Positions 42,111-50,612 of a DNA stretch of 64,000 nt are shown in pieces. The stretch comes from Candidatus Avelusimicrobium cornigerorum (GTDB taxonomy: Bacteria > Elusimicrobiota > Elusimicrobia > Elusimicrobiales > Elusimicrobiaceae): the NCBI GenBank assembly GCA_002309715.1, contig DBXW01000005.1:186001-250000 (forward strand), read 5' to 3'. The position numbers and the translations under genes were made by a program. The notes beneath the pieces are model-generated. The model had not been told where the DNA came from. It searched no databases and worked only from the letters and a program-made list of their open reading frames with translations. Every line of letters begins with the position of its first letter. The stretch's first letter is position 1.

Positions 42111-43277
42111 ATGGAAAACGAAAATTCTTTAGATACGACCGGCGAATATTTTAAACAATTAGGGCAGGTGGCTCACGAATTAGACCGGGCCGAGATTGCC
42201 AAGTTATGGGCTCAGGCTAAAAAAGGAAATGAAAAAGCCAAACATAAATTGTTGGAAATGAATTTGCGGCTTGTTATTCCGGCAGCCAAACGGTTTTTGC
42301 GCCCCGGGATGGAACTGATGGATTTGGTGGAAGAAGGTAATTTGGGGTTACTGCAAGCCATACAAAAATTTGAACCGGCTAAAGGATATCGTTTTTCTAC
42401 GTACGCGGTGTATTGGATAGAACAGTATATCCGCAAGTATATTGAAGAACAAACCGGTTCTATCAAAATTCCTTCTCACGCGTGGGGAAACCTAAAACGT
42501 TGGTTCCGTGCGTGGAACGAACTGAAAGAAGCCAACGGGCGCGATCCGTCTTTGCGGGAAATGGCGCAAGAGTTGGATTTATCGGCGCGGCAAGTCAAAT
42601 CTATTGTAGATACAATTAGCGCGGCGCGTGGGGTGGATTCACTCGCCACCACCGTTCACGAAGAAGAAGAACTGACGTTGGAAGATTTAATTAGTGATGA
42701 TGGTAAAGGAAACCCGCATGATGTGTTTTTGCAACGGGAAGACCAGAACAATCTTAAACAAAGTATGGCCAGTTTGAGTGACCGTGATCGCCAAATTATC
42801 ATTTTGCGTTATGGATTAGACGACAACGCCCCTAAGACATTGGGGGAAGTGGCCGAAGAATTGGGGCTATCGCGTGAGCGTGTGCGCCAAATAGAGTCTC
42901 GCGCAATTGCCGCCTTGCGGCGCGAGGCCTACCGGGCCGGTATTATAGAACACACAGAAGAAAATTTCCGTACCCGCAATTTACATACGGCTATGCGGCC
43001 CAAAGCCAAAACGAATATTTTGGGAGAACAAGTACGCTCGCGCAGTGGTTTGCTGCGCTTGCTGAATCAGGCGGTGGCGGTCTCGCAAAAACAAACCGCT
43101 AAAAAAAGAAAACCCACCGGAAAAGCGAAAAAAAATCAACCGAAAAATTCCGCTAAAAAGGCTTTACGTGCTCCGAAAAAAACAGTTAAAAAAGCACTCA
43201 AAAAAAGCGTCGTAAAAAAAGCACTCAAAAATAAAACGGCTAAAAAAACAAGCCGTAAAACTGCCCGTAAAAAATAA
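42111..43277 (+). CDS. Sigma-70 family factor with Lys-rich C-terminal tail
   Basis: A 388-residue RpoD/RpoS-like factor. Region 2 (LRLVIPAAKRFLRPGMELMDLVEEGNLGL, then FSTYAVYWIEQYIRKYI), region 3 and region 4.2 (LGLSRERVRQIESRAIAALRR) are all present; regions 1.1 and the RpoD non-conserved insert are absent. Region 2.4 reads YWIEQYIRKYI rather than WWIRQAITRAI, so -10 preference may differ, while the -35-reading helix is conserved. The last 64 residues (about 325-388) have 25 Lys and 4 Arg and no acidic residue, with repeated KKAL units. ATG 42105 is an alternative start. tRNA-Arg begins 5 nt after the stop. Confidence 0.9.
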   Translation: MENENSLDTTGEYFKQLGQVAHELDRAEIAKLWAQAKKGNEKAKHKLLEMNLRLVIPAAKRFLRPGMELMDLVEEGNLGLLQAIQKFEPAKGYRFSTYAVYWIEQYIRKYIEEQTGSIKIPSHAWGNLKRWFRAWNELKEANGRDPSLREMAQELDLSARQVKSIVDTISAARGVDSLATTVHEEEELTLEDLISDDGKGNPHDVFLQREDQNNLKQSMASLSDRDRQIIILRYGLDDNAPKTLGEVAEELGLSRERVRQIESRAIAALRREAYRAGIIEHTEENFRTRNLHTAMRPKAKTNILGEQVRSRSGLLRLLNQAVAVSQKQTAKKRKPTGKAKKNQPKNSAKKALRAPKKTVKKALKKSVVKKALKNKTAKKTSRKTARKK

Positions 43278-43282
43278 TTTTT

Positions 43283-43356
43283 GCCCCCGTAGCTCAATTG
43301 GATAGAGCGATTCCGTCCTAAGGAAGAGGTTGCGAGTTCAACTCCCGCCGGGGGTA
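43283..43356 (+). tRNA. tRNA-Arg (anticodon CCT)
   Basis: A 74-nt cloverleaf: acceptor GCCCCCG/CGGGGGT, D-arm GCTC-AATTGGATA-GAGC, anticodon loop GTCCTAA with CCT, T-loop TTCAACT, discriminator A, no encoded CCA. It reads AGG. Two stem pairs look mismatched (27-43 A-G and 52-62 A-C) and position 32 is G, so stability may be reduced. It lies 5 nt downstream of the sigma factor gene with no terminator between, so it is probably cut from a shared transcript. Confidence 0.85.
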
Positions 43357-43376
43357 TTTCTTCCTGTTTTTCTTCC

Positions 43377-43483
43377 TAAAATAGTCAATTTCGTTGTTGC
43401 AAACTCGGTCGGATACCTCCGCGCTACCGCGCGCGTGCCGCCAGTATACCTTCCTCGTTTGCGTCTAGAAATTGACTATTTTA
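43377..43483. repeat. MITE-like 107-bp inverted repeat element
   Basis: The ends TAAAATAGTCAATTTC and GAAATTGACTATTTTA are perfect inverted repeats, with a second weaker match (GCAAAC/GTTTGC) further in and a GC-rich centre. TA at both termini would fit insertion into a TA site as for IS630/Tc1-type MITEs. No open frame of interest lies inside. Only one copy is in the window. Confidence 0.6.
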
Positions 43484-43525
43484 CTTTGAAAAACTTGCTT
43501 GAGTGTTGCCAAAAACGCCGCCACC

Positions 43526-43795
43526 TCGGGCATGACATAATGTATATTAATTGTCATACCGGTCCTGCGGACGGCGATAATGCGGTATCTCCCGCTTTTG
43601 CTTACGTAAGGGATGTTCCCAAATGAAAATAAAATCGGGAGATGCCCGATAAAAACCTTCGGGCATGACATCTTTTTATGGTACTATTTGTTGGGTTGTT
43701 TCCTGTTTAGTTATTTTTGTGCCGGTAAATTTTCCGTTGACTTGTTTTTTTTTTCTACAATGATTTTGTCGGAAATTTACTTTAGGAGAAATAAA
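43526..43795 (+). repeat. Pilin cassette leader, copy 3, with nested hairpin repeats
   Basis: 43591-43795 matches 20411-20623. It has the hairpin ATGCCCGA/TCGGGCAT (43642-43666), which differs from copy 2 by a compensating pair change. It also has a longer possible pairing ATCTCCCG (near 43588) with CGGGAGAT (43636-43643) and ATGACA/TGTCAT units near 43530-43555. Then come TTGACT (43737-43742), a T10 run (43745-43754), TACAAT (43756-43761; spacing 13 bp) and AGGAGA. No other gene is visible in 43484-43795. Confidence 0.83.
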
Positions 43796-44329
43796 ATGAA
43801 GAATAATAGCAGTAAAAGGGGCTTTACGCTCATTGAACTCTTGGTAGTAGTTTTAATCATTGGCATACTTGCCGCGATTGCTATGCCGCAATATAAGAAA
43901 GCCGTGTGGAAATCGCGTACGGCGGAATTGCAAACACTAACAAGGAGTTTGGCCACCGCCCAAGAAGCATATTATTTGGCGTACAATACACTTCCCACCA
44001 GTTTTGATGTACTAGACTTAGGTTTTGCTTGTACGCATAGTGAAGAATTAACAAGTGCCTTTAGCGCGCATGATGTGTGTGTAAAAGACAATAAATATGC
44101 ATTAGTACTTCTTGCCGATGTGGTGACTGCTGCCTTTTTAGATGGGCCGTATGCTTATAGTGGTTTTTCAGCTCGCACGATAGCTGGTAATGGGGATGAT
44201 TTCCATATGGAAGGTGGCGGCAAATTGTATTGTTTTGAAATGGCAGAAAATTTGGGTTTTTGCGATAAGTTGATGAAGGGAACTGCATTGGGAACCTGGG
44301 GCCCTTACCACGCATTCAATATGCCCTAA
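43796..44329 (+). CDS. Type IV pilin, cassette copy 3
   Basis: A 177-residue prepilin with leader MKNNSSKRG, cleavage before Phe+1, Glu+5 and alpha-1 helix ELLVVVLIIGILAAIAMPQYKKAVWKSRTAEL. It is closest to copy 1 through about residue 48, then diverges. Four cysteines in the C-terminal domain may pair. ATG 43796 follows AGGAGA; the longer open frame upstream runs through the repeat and is not coding. Its own terminator follows. Confidence 0.9.
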   Translation: MKNNSSKRGFTLIELLVVVLIIGILAAIAMPQYKKAVWKSRTAELQTLTRSLATAQEAYYLAYNTLPTSFDVLDLGFACTHSEELTSAFSAHDVCVKDNKYALVLLADVVTAAFLDGPYAYSGFSARTIAGNGDDFHMEGGGKLYCFEMAENLGFCDKLMKGTALGTWGPYHAFNMP

Positions 44330-44347
44330 TTAAACACTTCGCTATAA

Positions 44348-44382
44348 AACACCCCCGGACAAAATCCCGGGGGTGTTTTTTT
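44348..44382. terminator. Bidirectional terminator between pilin copy 3 and fba
   Basis: AACACCCCCGG (44348-44358) pairs with CCGGGGGTGTT (44367-44377), followed by T6. The stem is nearly the same as after pilin copy 1, suggesting the cassette carries its terminator. Confidence 0.9.
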
Positions 44383-44401
44383 AAATAAGTAGCGTAAAAA
44401 C

Positions 44402-45379
44402 TTATTTTACGCGGCCGGCAGAACCGAATACGTTTTCGTTCTTTTCGGCATACATTTTAATCAGTTCTTCGCGGGCCGGGCCCAAGTATTTGCGCGGGTC
44501 AAATTCGCTGGGTTTGGTGGCGAAGATTTTGCGGATGGTGGCGGTCATCACCAGGCGGCCGTCAGAATCTACGTTGATTTTGCACACAGCCATTTTGGCG
44601 GCTTTGCGCAGTTGTTCTTCCGGGATGCCGGCGGTGTTATCTAATTTTCCGCCGTATTCGTTAATTTGTTTAACAGCCCATTGCGGTACGGAAGAAGATC
44701 CGTGCAGTACAATCGGGAAACCGGGCAAGCGTTTGGAAACTTCTTCCAAAATATCAAAGCGAAGTTCCGGTAATTTCTCGCCGGGTTTTACTTTGAATTT
44801 GTATGCGCCGTGGCTGGTGCCGATGGAAATAGCCAAGGAATCTACGCCCGTGCGTTTAACGAAATCTTCCACTTGGGCCGGATCGGTATAGGTGTGGTGT
44901 TCGGCGGAAACTTCGTCTTCAATACCGGCCAAAACGCCTAGTTCGCCTTCCACGGTTACGTCGTGCGCGTGGGCATAGTCCACTACTTTTTTGGTTAGGG
45001 CGACGTTTTCTTCGTACGGTAAACTGGAGCCGTCAATCATAACGGAGGAAAAACCGTTATCAATGCAGTCTTTGCACAATTCAAAACTATCACCGTGGTC
45101 TAAATGCAAGCAAAGCGGAACGGGCTTGCCGATTTCGCTCATCATTTCCACCGCGCCGCGGGCCATCCAGCGCAGTAGCGTAGAGTTGGCGTATTGGCGA
45201 GCGCCTTTGGATACTTGCAGAATTACCGGGGAGCCGGTCTGCACACAAGCGGTTACAATCGCTTGGAGTTGTTCCATATTATTAAAGTTGTAAGCCGGGA
45301 TGGCGTAACCGCCGGCCATAGCATCTTTGAACATTTGGCGCGTATTTACGAGCCCAAGTTCTTTGTAAGAAACGGTCAT
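44402..45379 (-). CDS. fba: Class II fructose-bisphosphate aldolase
   Basis: Zinc-dependent aldolase splitting fructose-1,6-bisphosphate into the two triose phosphates. Seen: zinc ligand region CLHLDHGDSFE (about residue 85), VEGELGVLAGIEDEV, the second ligand and phosphate loop IGTSHGAYKF, and VLHGSSSVP. The length of 325 residues fits the class IIA/B short form. AGGAGG precedes the ATG. It is monocistronic. Confidence 0.94.
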   Translation of the reverse strand: MTVSYKELGLVNTRQMFKDAMAGGYAIPAYNFNNMEQLQAIVTACVQTGSPVILQVSKGARQYANSTLLRWMARGAVEMMSEIGKPVPLCLHLDHGDSFELCKDCIDNGFSSVMIDGSSLPYEENVALTKKVVDYAHAHDVTVEGELGVLAGIEDEVSAEHHTYTDPAQVEDFVKRTGVDSLAISIGTSHGAYKFKVKPGEKLPELRFDILEEVSKRLPGFPIVLHGSSSVPQWAVKQINEYGGKLDNTAGIPEEQLRKAAKMAVCKINVDSDGRLVMTATIRKIFATKPSEFDPRKYLGPAREELIKMYAEKNENVFGSAGRVK

Positions 45380-45539
45380 ACTTTCCTCCTGAAAAATAAA
45401 CTTCTACCCCTTTATTTTACAATTTTTTTAGGTGTTGCGGACAAGTCTTATTCAAACAGTTTAACACGAGGACCATTTTGTGGATGATAATATCAAATGC
45501 GAATAGAGATTTTAGGTCTCGCGCCTGTGCGGCAAGCAC

Positions 45540-45568
45540 TTGCAAAAAAACGAGTTTGAGAGTATAAT
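45540..45568 (+). promoter_or_regulatory. Promoter of the M42 peptidase gene
   Basis: TTGCAA (45540-45545), a 17-bp spacer and TATAAT (45563-45568). The leader is about 33 nt. Confidence 0.72.
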
Positions 45569-45607
45569 GTAGGTACTAAAAATGTAAGAAAGTAGGTAAA
45601 AAAGGCT

Positions 45608-46654
45608 ATGAAATTAGATTTTTCACTTCTTAAAACTTTAACCGAGTTGGCCGGTATTTCCGGGCGAGAAGCCCCCGTACGGCAGTTTTTACAAAAACAG
45701 TTGGCCCCGTATGCCGACGAAATTCGTACCGATAAGTTAGGCAATTTGATTGTTTACAAAAAAGGCACTTCTGACAAAAACTTACTTTTGTGCGCCCATA
45801 TGGACGAAGTAGGCCTGATGGTGCGTTACATTGACGAACGTGGCTTTTTGTATGTAGTTCCGGTGGGGGGATTAGATCCTCGTACTTTGCTTGCCCAACG
45901 GGTGCGTGTGCAAACCAAAAACGGCCCGATTTTAGGCGTTATCGGCACCAAGCCGGTCCATATTACTACGGAAGCCGACCGCGCCAAAGCGGTTCCTATG
46001 AGCGATTTATATATTGATACCGGCTTGCCGGCAGAGAAAGTCCGCGAACAAGTTGCCCCGGGGGACAGTATTGTTTTAGATCGTGAGTATGAGGAATTTG
46101 GGGAAAACCGTATTTGCGCCAAAGCATTAGATGACCGCGCGGGTGTGTTTGTGTTAGCGGAATTAGTACGTTGCGTTAAAAAACCTTTTTACAATATATA
46201 TGCCGTTTTTACAGTGCAAGAAGAAGTCGGGCTACGCGGCGCCAAGGTAGCGGCTTATGGAGTAGATGCCGACTTGGGTTTTGCGTTAGATACCACCGGG
46301 GCAGTGGATGTGCCGGGTGTTTCTCCGGCTAATCATATTGTGAGCGTGGGTAAAGGCGTGGGGATATCGGTGATTGACGGATATACCATTACTCCTAAGT
46401 GGCTTTTTGAAGAATTAAAACAGATTTGCGAGAGAGAAAAAATTTCTTGGCAAGCGCGTGTAGCGCCGCGCGGCGGCAATGATGCGGGGGCTATCCACCA
46501 GGATAAAACCGGCGTGCCTGCTTGTGCGTTATCTATTCCCACACGCAATATACACGCTTGCGTGGAAGTGGAAGATAAAAACGATATTACCGCGATGTTT
46601 CAACTCGTTTTATATGTGATAGAGAAGGGGCTTACCGGCCCGCAAGGAGAATAA
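45608..46654 (+). CDS. M42 family aminopeptidase
   Basis: A 348-residue cocatalytic metallopeptidase (glutamyl aminopeptidase/endoglucanase-like family). Metal and catalytic motifs: LCAHMDEVG (His and Asp, about residues 63-67), KALDDRAG (about 176), QEEVGLRGAKVA (about 205) and LDTTG (about 228), with the final His in IPTRNIHACVE. Probably a cytosolic dodecamer in peptide turnover. It is followed 2 bp later by the transketolase-like gene, so co-transcription is likely. Confidence 0.9.
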   Translation: MKLDFSLLKTLTELAGISGREAPVRQFLQKQLAPYADEIRTDKLGNLIVYKKGTSDKNLLLCAHMDEVGLMVRYIDERGFLYVVPVGGLDPRTLLAQRVRVQTKNGPILGVIGTKPVHITTEADRAKAVPMSDLYIDTGLPAEKVREQVAPGDSIVLDREYEEFGENRICAKALDDRAGVFVLAELVRCVKKPFYNIYAVFTVQEEVGLRGAKVAAYGVDADLGFALDTTGAVDVPGVSPANHIVSVGKGVGISVIDGYTITPKWLFEELKQICEREKISWQARVAPRGGNDAGAIHQDKTGVPACALSIPTRNIHACVEVEDKNDITAMFQLVLYVIEKGLTGPQGE

Positions 46655-46655
46655 A

Positions 46656-49004
46656 ATGCGTAAAAATTCCCTATTGGGGCAAAAAAGAGGCGTATACATA
46701 GACATATCTGATTACAAAAAACACGCTGCAAGCGCGTTGCCCGCACCGGAAAATGCCGCTTTAACCAAACTAGATTTGGCTTACCGCACGTTGGTGGCTT
46801 TGTTATTTAATTATGTTCCCACGTCGGGGCATCCGGGGGGGAGTATTTCCAGCGGGCGCATAGTAGAACACCTTTTATATAAAGAAATGGTTTACGATTT
46901 GAAAAATCCGCAATTAGACTCGGCCGATATCATTTCGTATGCGGCAGGCCATAAGGCACTTGGTCTGTATGCAATGTGGGCCCTTCGCAATGAGTGTGTG
47001 CGTATTGCCGCGCCGTCGTTACTCCCAAGCAAGAAAGAGCGGCAACTGCGTTTGGAAGATTTGCTCGGTTTTCGGCATAACAAAGTGCAAAATACGCCAC
47101 TATTTAACAAATTCCACGCCAAAGCATTAGGCGGACACCCCGAACCGGTAGTTCCTTTTGTGCGTACCAGCACCGGAGCCAGCGGCGTGGGGGATGGCTC
47201 TGCGGTGGGGCTGGCACTTGCGGCGGCCGATGCGTACGGAAAGAAATGCCCCGTTGTGCACATTATTGAAGGAGAAGGCGGATTGACGGCCGGTCGCGTC
47301 AGTGAGGCCGCGGCTATTGCGGCTACGGCACAACTTAAAAACGTCGTCTTCCATATTGATTGGAACGAGGCCTCTATTGAAACCGAACGTGTAACTGCCG
47401 ACGGTAAAAATCCCGGGGAGTATGTGCAGTGGAATCCGTGTGAGTTTTTCCGTATTCACGATTTTAACGTTCTTTTTGTTCCTAACGGACACGATTTTAA
47501 CCAAATTCATCTTGCCCAACAACTCGCGGCACAGGTAAACAATCACCAACCGACGGCCATTGTATATCGTACCGTAAAAGGTTGGAAATATGGAATAGAA
47601 GGAAAGGCCTCGCACGGAGCCGGACATAAGTTCGCCTCTGACGGATTTTACAAAGCGTTGGCGGAATTTGAAAAAGTTTTTGGCGTTTCTTTTCCGCACT
47701 TTGAAGGCGATAAAACACCTGCCAATATAGAAAAATATTTCTGGGCAAGTTTGGAAGTAATCCGCCGTGCGCTTGAAAAAGAAAAGTCAACGGCAAAATT
47801 TGTGGCTAAACTTGTTGCAAAGCGCGCGCAAGCACTCCAAAAAGCCAAACGCACCTTGCGGAAAAGTTTGGGCAACAGTAAAGCCTTGTATAAATTTTCA
47901 CCGTCTAAAGTACCGGCCGAATTTGTGTTTGAAAAAGGCAAGTCGTATACCACCCGCGGCATTTTGGGGGATGTGCTTGCCTACTTAAATAAACAAACAA
48001 AAGGAACGCTGCTTGTCGGTTCGGCTGATTTGTATGGCTCTACCGGGGCGGGCGCGGTAGCCAAAGATTTTGCGCCGGGTAATTTTAATGCGCTAACTAA
48101 TCCGTTGGCGCGTCGGGTGGCCATGGGCGGAATTTGTGAAGACGGTATGGCGGCTGTTTGCAGCGGGATATCTTCTTTCGGTAAACACATGGCGGTCAGT
48201 GCGTCGTATGGGGCGTTTGTGGCGTTTGAACACGTGGCGGCTCGTTTGCATGCTATCGGGGTGCAAGCCGCACGGGAAGCCGGATTATCCCCCAATACGC
48301 TTGTTTTATTTAACGGACATGCCAGTTTGCCTACCGGCGAAGATGGTCCTACTCACGCCGATCCGCAAGCCCTTCAACTGTTGCAAGATAATTTTCCTAA
48401 AGGGGCTTGTATTACGGCTACGCCGATGGAAGTGGATGAAATTTGGCCACTTGTTACAAAATCTTTATCATTGTACCCGGCTGTATTTGCGCCGTTTGTG
48501 GCGCGGCCTTCGGCTGTTTTCTTGGATAGAAAAGCACTTGGTATGGAATCTGCGCAAAACGCCGTTAACGGGTTATATTATATGCACCGCGCGAAGGGCC
48601 GGGCTGATGGAACGATTTTAGTACAAGGGGCCGGAGTGGGCAGAATCGTGGCGGAAAAAGTGCTTCCGGCACTTGCTAAAAATAAACTCAATGTAAATGT
48701 GGTGTATATTACCAGCCGGGAATTATTTGAAGCGTTACCGCGGGCTACGCAAGAGAAACTCTTGCCGCTTGCCTTGCGCCAAACGGCAATGGGTATTACC
48801 GATTTTACTTTGCCTACGATGGAAGCGTGGCTGCTTAGTCAAGCCGGGCGGGAGCATACCCTTTATCCGCACAAAAAAGGCGTGTTTTTGGGCAGCGGCA
48901 GCGCCGGCAAAGTATATGAGGAAGCCGGACTTGCCGAAGCGGATATTCTTGCAGCGGTAAAGTCTTATGTAAAGGATTTGAAAAAAGCCAAGCATTGGCT
49001 ATAA
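46656..49004 (+). CDS. Transketolase-like thiamine diphosphate enzyme
   Basis: A 782-residue protein with transketolase organisation: N-terminal TPP domain (SGHPGGSIS about residue 58, AAGHKALGLYAMWAL, TSTGASGVGDGSAVGLALA), central Pyr domain (GICEDGMAAVCSGISS, NGHASLPTGEDGPTHADPQ) and C-terminal domain. It exceeds usual transketolases by about 100 residues, partly from a Lys/Ala-rich helical linker at about 365-420. The TPP motif reads GEG (Glu207) where GDG is expected, with the Asn of DWNEAS kept. It probably serves the non-oxidative pentose phosphate path, but substrate specificity is uncertain. Confidence 0.8.
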   Translation: MRKNSLLGQKRGVYIDISDYKKHAASALPAPENAALTKLDLAYRTLVALLFNYVPTSGHPGGSISSGRIVEHLLYKEMVYDLKNPQLDSADIISYAAGHKALGLYAMWALRNECVRIAAPSLLPSKKERQLRLEDLLGFRHNKVQNTPLFNKFHAKALGGHPEPVVPFVRTSTGASGVGDGSAVGLALAAADAYGKKCPVVHIIEGEGGLTAGRVSEAAAIAATAQLKNVVFHIDWNEASIETERVTADGKNPGEYVQWNPCEFFRIHDFNVLFVPNGHDFNQIHLAQQLAAQVNNHQPTAIVYRTVKGWKYGIEGKASHGAGHKFASDGFYKALAEFEKVFGVSFPHFEGDKTPANIEKYFWASLEVIRRALEKEKSTAKFVAKLVAKRAQALQKAKRTLRKSLGNSKALYKFSPSKVPAEFVFEKGKSYTTRGILGDVLAYLNKQTKGTLLVGSADLYGSTGAGAVAKDFAPGNFNALTNPLARRVAMGGICEDGMAAVCSGISSFGKHMAVSASYGAFVAFEHVAARLHAIGVQAAREAGLSPNTLVLFNGHASLPTGEDGPTHADPQALQLLQDNFPKGACITATPMEVDEIWPLVTKSLSLYPAVFAPFVARPSAVFLDRKALGMESAQNAVNGLYYMHRAKGRADGTILVQGAGVGRIVAEKVLPALAKNKLNVNVVYITSRELFEALPRATQEKLLPLALRQTAMGITDFTLPTMEAWLLSQAGREHTLYPHKKGVFLGSGSAGKVYEEAGLAEADILAAVKSYVKDLKKAKHWL

Positions 49005-49019
49005 TTTTGGAGGAAAACT

Positions 49020-49448
49020 ATGGCAGAAGAAAAACCTTATTTAACCGGGCGTACGTACCTTTTTAGACTTCCTAAAGGTAAAGATTTGGTGGAATCTTTG
49101 GCAGATTTTTGCCACGATAACCAAGTCAAATGCGGAATTATAAGCGTGGTGGGCTGCGTGGCGAGCGTTACGTTAGGCTATTACGATCAAGCGAAAAAAC
49201 GCTATGAAAAAACGGTTATCAATAAACCGTTGGAATTGTTACATCTGACCGGGAATATTTCTATTCAGGACAATCGCCCGATGATTCACGCCCACGTGAC
49301 GTTGGCAGATGAAGAATATAATGTAACCGGGGGGCATTTGTTACCGGGTACCAAAATACACGTCTGCGAAGCATATGTGCAAGAACTTGTGGGTGAACCG
49401 AAAGTTCGTCGTACAGACAAAGTAACCAAACTGGCCCTTTGGGGATAA
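49020..49448 (+). CDS. PPC/DUF296 domain protein
   Basis: A 142-residue single-domain protein of the PPC (plants and prokaryotes conserved, DUF296) fold: LPKGKDLVESLADFCHDN at the start and the conserved HAHVTLADEEYNVTGGHLLPG in the second half, including His residues that may bind metal. In plants the domain accompanies AT-hooks; bacterial stand-alone members have no settled function. GGAGG precedes the ATG, 15 bp after the transketolase stop. Confidence 0.85.
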   Translation: MAEEKPYLTGRTYLFRLPKGKDLVESLADFCHDNQVKCGIISVVGCVASVTLGYYDQAKKRYEKTVINKPLELLHLTGNISIQDNRPMIHAHVTLADEEYNVTGGHLLPGTKIHVCEAYVQELVGEPKVRRTDKVTKLALWG

Positions 49449-49475
49449 AACGGTTGCTTGCGTATTGTTTTATCG

Positions 49476-49509
49476 GCGCACGGAACAGCATTGTTTTGTG
49501 CGCTTTTTT
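49476..49509 (+). terminator. Intrinsic terminator after the PPC gene
   Basis: GCGCAC (49476-49481) pairs with GTGCGC (49498-49503), extended inward by GAACA/TGTTT, followed by T6. Confidence 0.82.
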
Positions 49510-49529
49510 ATGTTCCAAGGCTATTGAAA

Positions 49530-49558
49530 TTTACGACTTTGTATGTTAAACTTATAAA
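49530..49558 (+). promoter_or_regulatory. Promoter of the secreted protein gene at 49595
   Basis: TTTACG (49530-49535), a 17-bp spacer and TATAAA (49553-49558). Confidence 0.6.
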
Positions 49559-49594
49559 TAAGGTGTTCTTTATCCCAGTTAAGGAGTGATTGAT

Positions 49595-50203
49595 ATGAAA
49601 AGATTTTTAGGTTTATTAGTCGTTTTATTGCCTATAAGTGTTGTGGCGGAAACCATCCAGTTGGTAACGGTGTTACCTTCCCCGGTGGGAAGTTTTTTCC
49701 GCTTGGAAACAGCCGATACAAACAGCCGTTCCAATTTTTCTAAAGTATCGTTTGGAGAAAATGAGATAAGCACCGGGGAGATCAATTTGATTGTTCAAGA
49801 CCGAGACTTTTCTCTTACACCACCGGCAGTTTTTGAAAAAATACAACTCTCTCCTGACACAACGTTAAAAAGTAATACTTTGGTACTTGATACCCCAAGC
49901 GTGGCGGTGGCTGCCGGAAATACAATTAAAGGTGGCCGTTTATTTGCTACATTAAATCTGGTGGATGATACGGGATTTGCGGCATCGGGGACATTATATG
50001 CCCCAACCGGGTTGAAGGTTTCGGTTGCCAATGTGAAAACTCTTTGGATAGGGGAGTGGCAGACAGAATCCAATGAAAAAGATAATTTTTCTTCTGCTTC
50101 TTCTTCCTACGAAAGGGTTCCCAATCGTTTTGTTTGGTCTAATAAATTGTCAGCCACCAACGGTGGGAATGGGAAAGAGTATTTGCTCACTGTTGAGAAC
50201 TAA
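49595..50203 (+). CDS. Secreted hypothetical protein, beta-rich
   Basis: A 202-residue protein with a signal peptide (MKRFLGLLVVLLPISVVA-E). The rest is Thr/Ser/Val-rich and probably beta-stranded, without cysteines. ATG 49595 is preferred to the upstream in-frame ATG at 49586 because AAGGAGTG at 49580-49587 is correctly spaced for it. I do not recognise a family. It is monocistronic and convergent with the RNase P RNA gene. Confidence 0.72.
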   Translation: MKRFLGLLVVLLPISVVAETIQLVTVLPSPVGSFFRLETADTNSRSNFSKVSFGENEISTGEINLIVQDRDFSLTPPAVFEKIQLSPDTTLKSNTLVLDTPSVAVAAGNTIKGGRLFATLNLVDDTGFAASGTLYAPTGLKVSVANVKTLWIGEWQTESNEKDNFSSASSSYERVPNRFVWSNKLSATNGGNGKEYLLTVEN

Positions 50204-50264
50204 CGAATGGCATTAGTAGCGTTTTTGCGAAGTTTATAGAAAGTTTAAACTTTGCAAAAATAGC

Positions 50265-50595
50265 GGACGGCCGATACCCCAGATTCTGTCAGCCCTTGCG
50301 GGTTGGATAACCATTACTCTAAGCGGCCTACTTGGTTGCGAACGCGGGCAACGTATGAACCGGCTTGGCCTTGCTCCATGCGGGGTTTGCCCTGCCACGT
50401 TTGTTACCAAACGTGCGGTGCGCTCTTACCACACCTTTTCACCCTTACCCTTGCGGGCGGTATATTTTCTGCGGCACTTTCCGTCCGGCAGAAGTTTTCA
50501 CTTGCCGGCCCGCCTTTTCAAGCGGCGCATTGCCCTGTGGAGTCCGGAAGTTCCTCCCCCGCGCCTTGCGGCCGGGAGCGGTTATCTGGCCGTCC
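50265..50595 (-). ncRNA. rnpB: RNase P RNA
   Basis: The minus strand gives a bacterial type A RNase P RNA. The ends GGACGGCC (50595-50588) and GGCCGTCC (50272-50265) pair as P1. The conserved block GAGGAACTTCCGGACTCC and the following CACAGGGCA are seen near the 5' side, and ACAGAATCTGGGGTAT near the 3' side. The total is about 331 nt. It matures tRNA 5' ends, relevant to tRNA-Arg embedded behind the sigma factor. It lies downstream of the RNase HI gene. Open frames on the plus strand here are not genes. Confidence 0.93.
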
Positions 50596-50601
50596 TTATA
50601 A

Positions 50602-50607
50602 ATTGTA
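50602..50607 (-). promoter_or_regulatory. Extended -10 of rnpB
   Basis: On the minus strand TGC-TACAAT (50607-50602) ends 7 nt before the RNA 5' G. TTGACG lies only 13 bp upstream, overlapping the last codons of the RNase HI gene, so the extended -10 probably dominates. Confidence 0.6.
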
Positions 50608-50612
50608 GCAAA

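Noticed and set aside
43330..43626. 98-residue frame across the tRNA-Arg end and repeats
   Set aside because: It begins inside the tRNA and crosses the MITE-like inverted repeat and the pilin hairpins; not a plausible protein.
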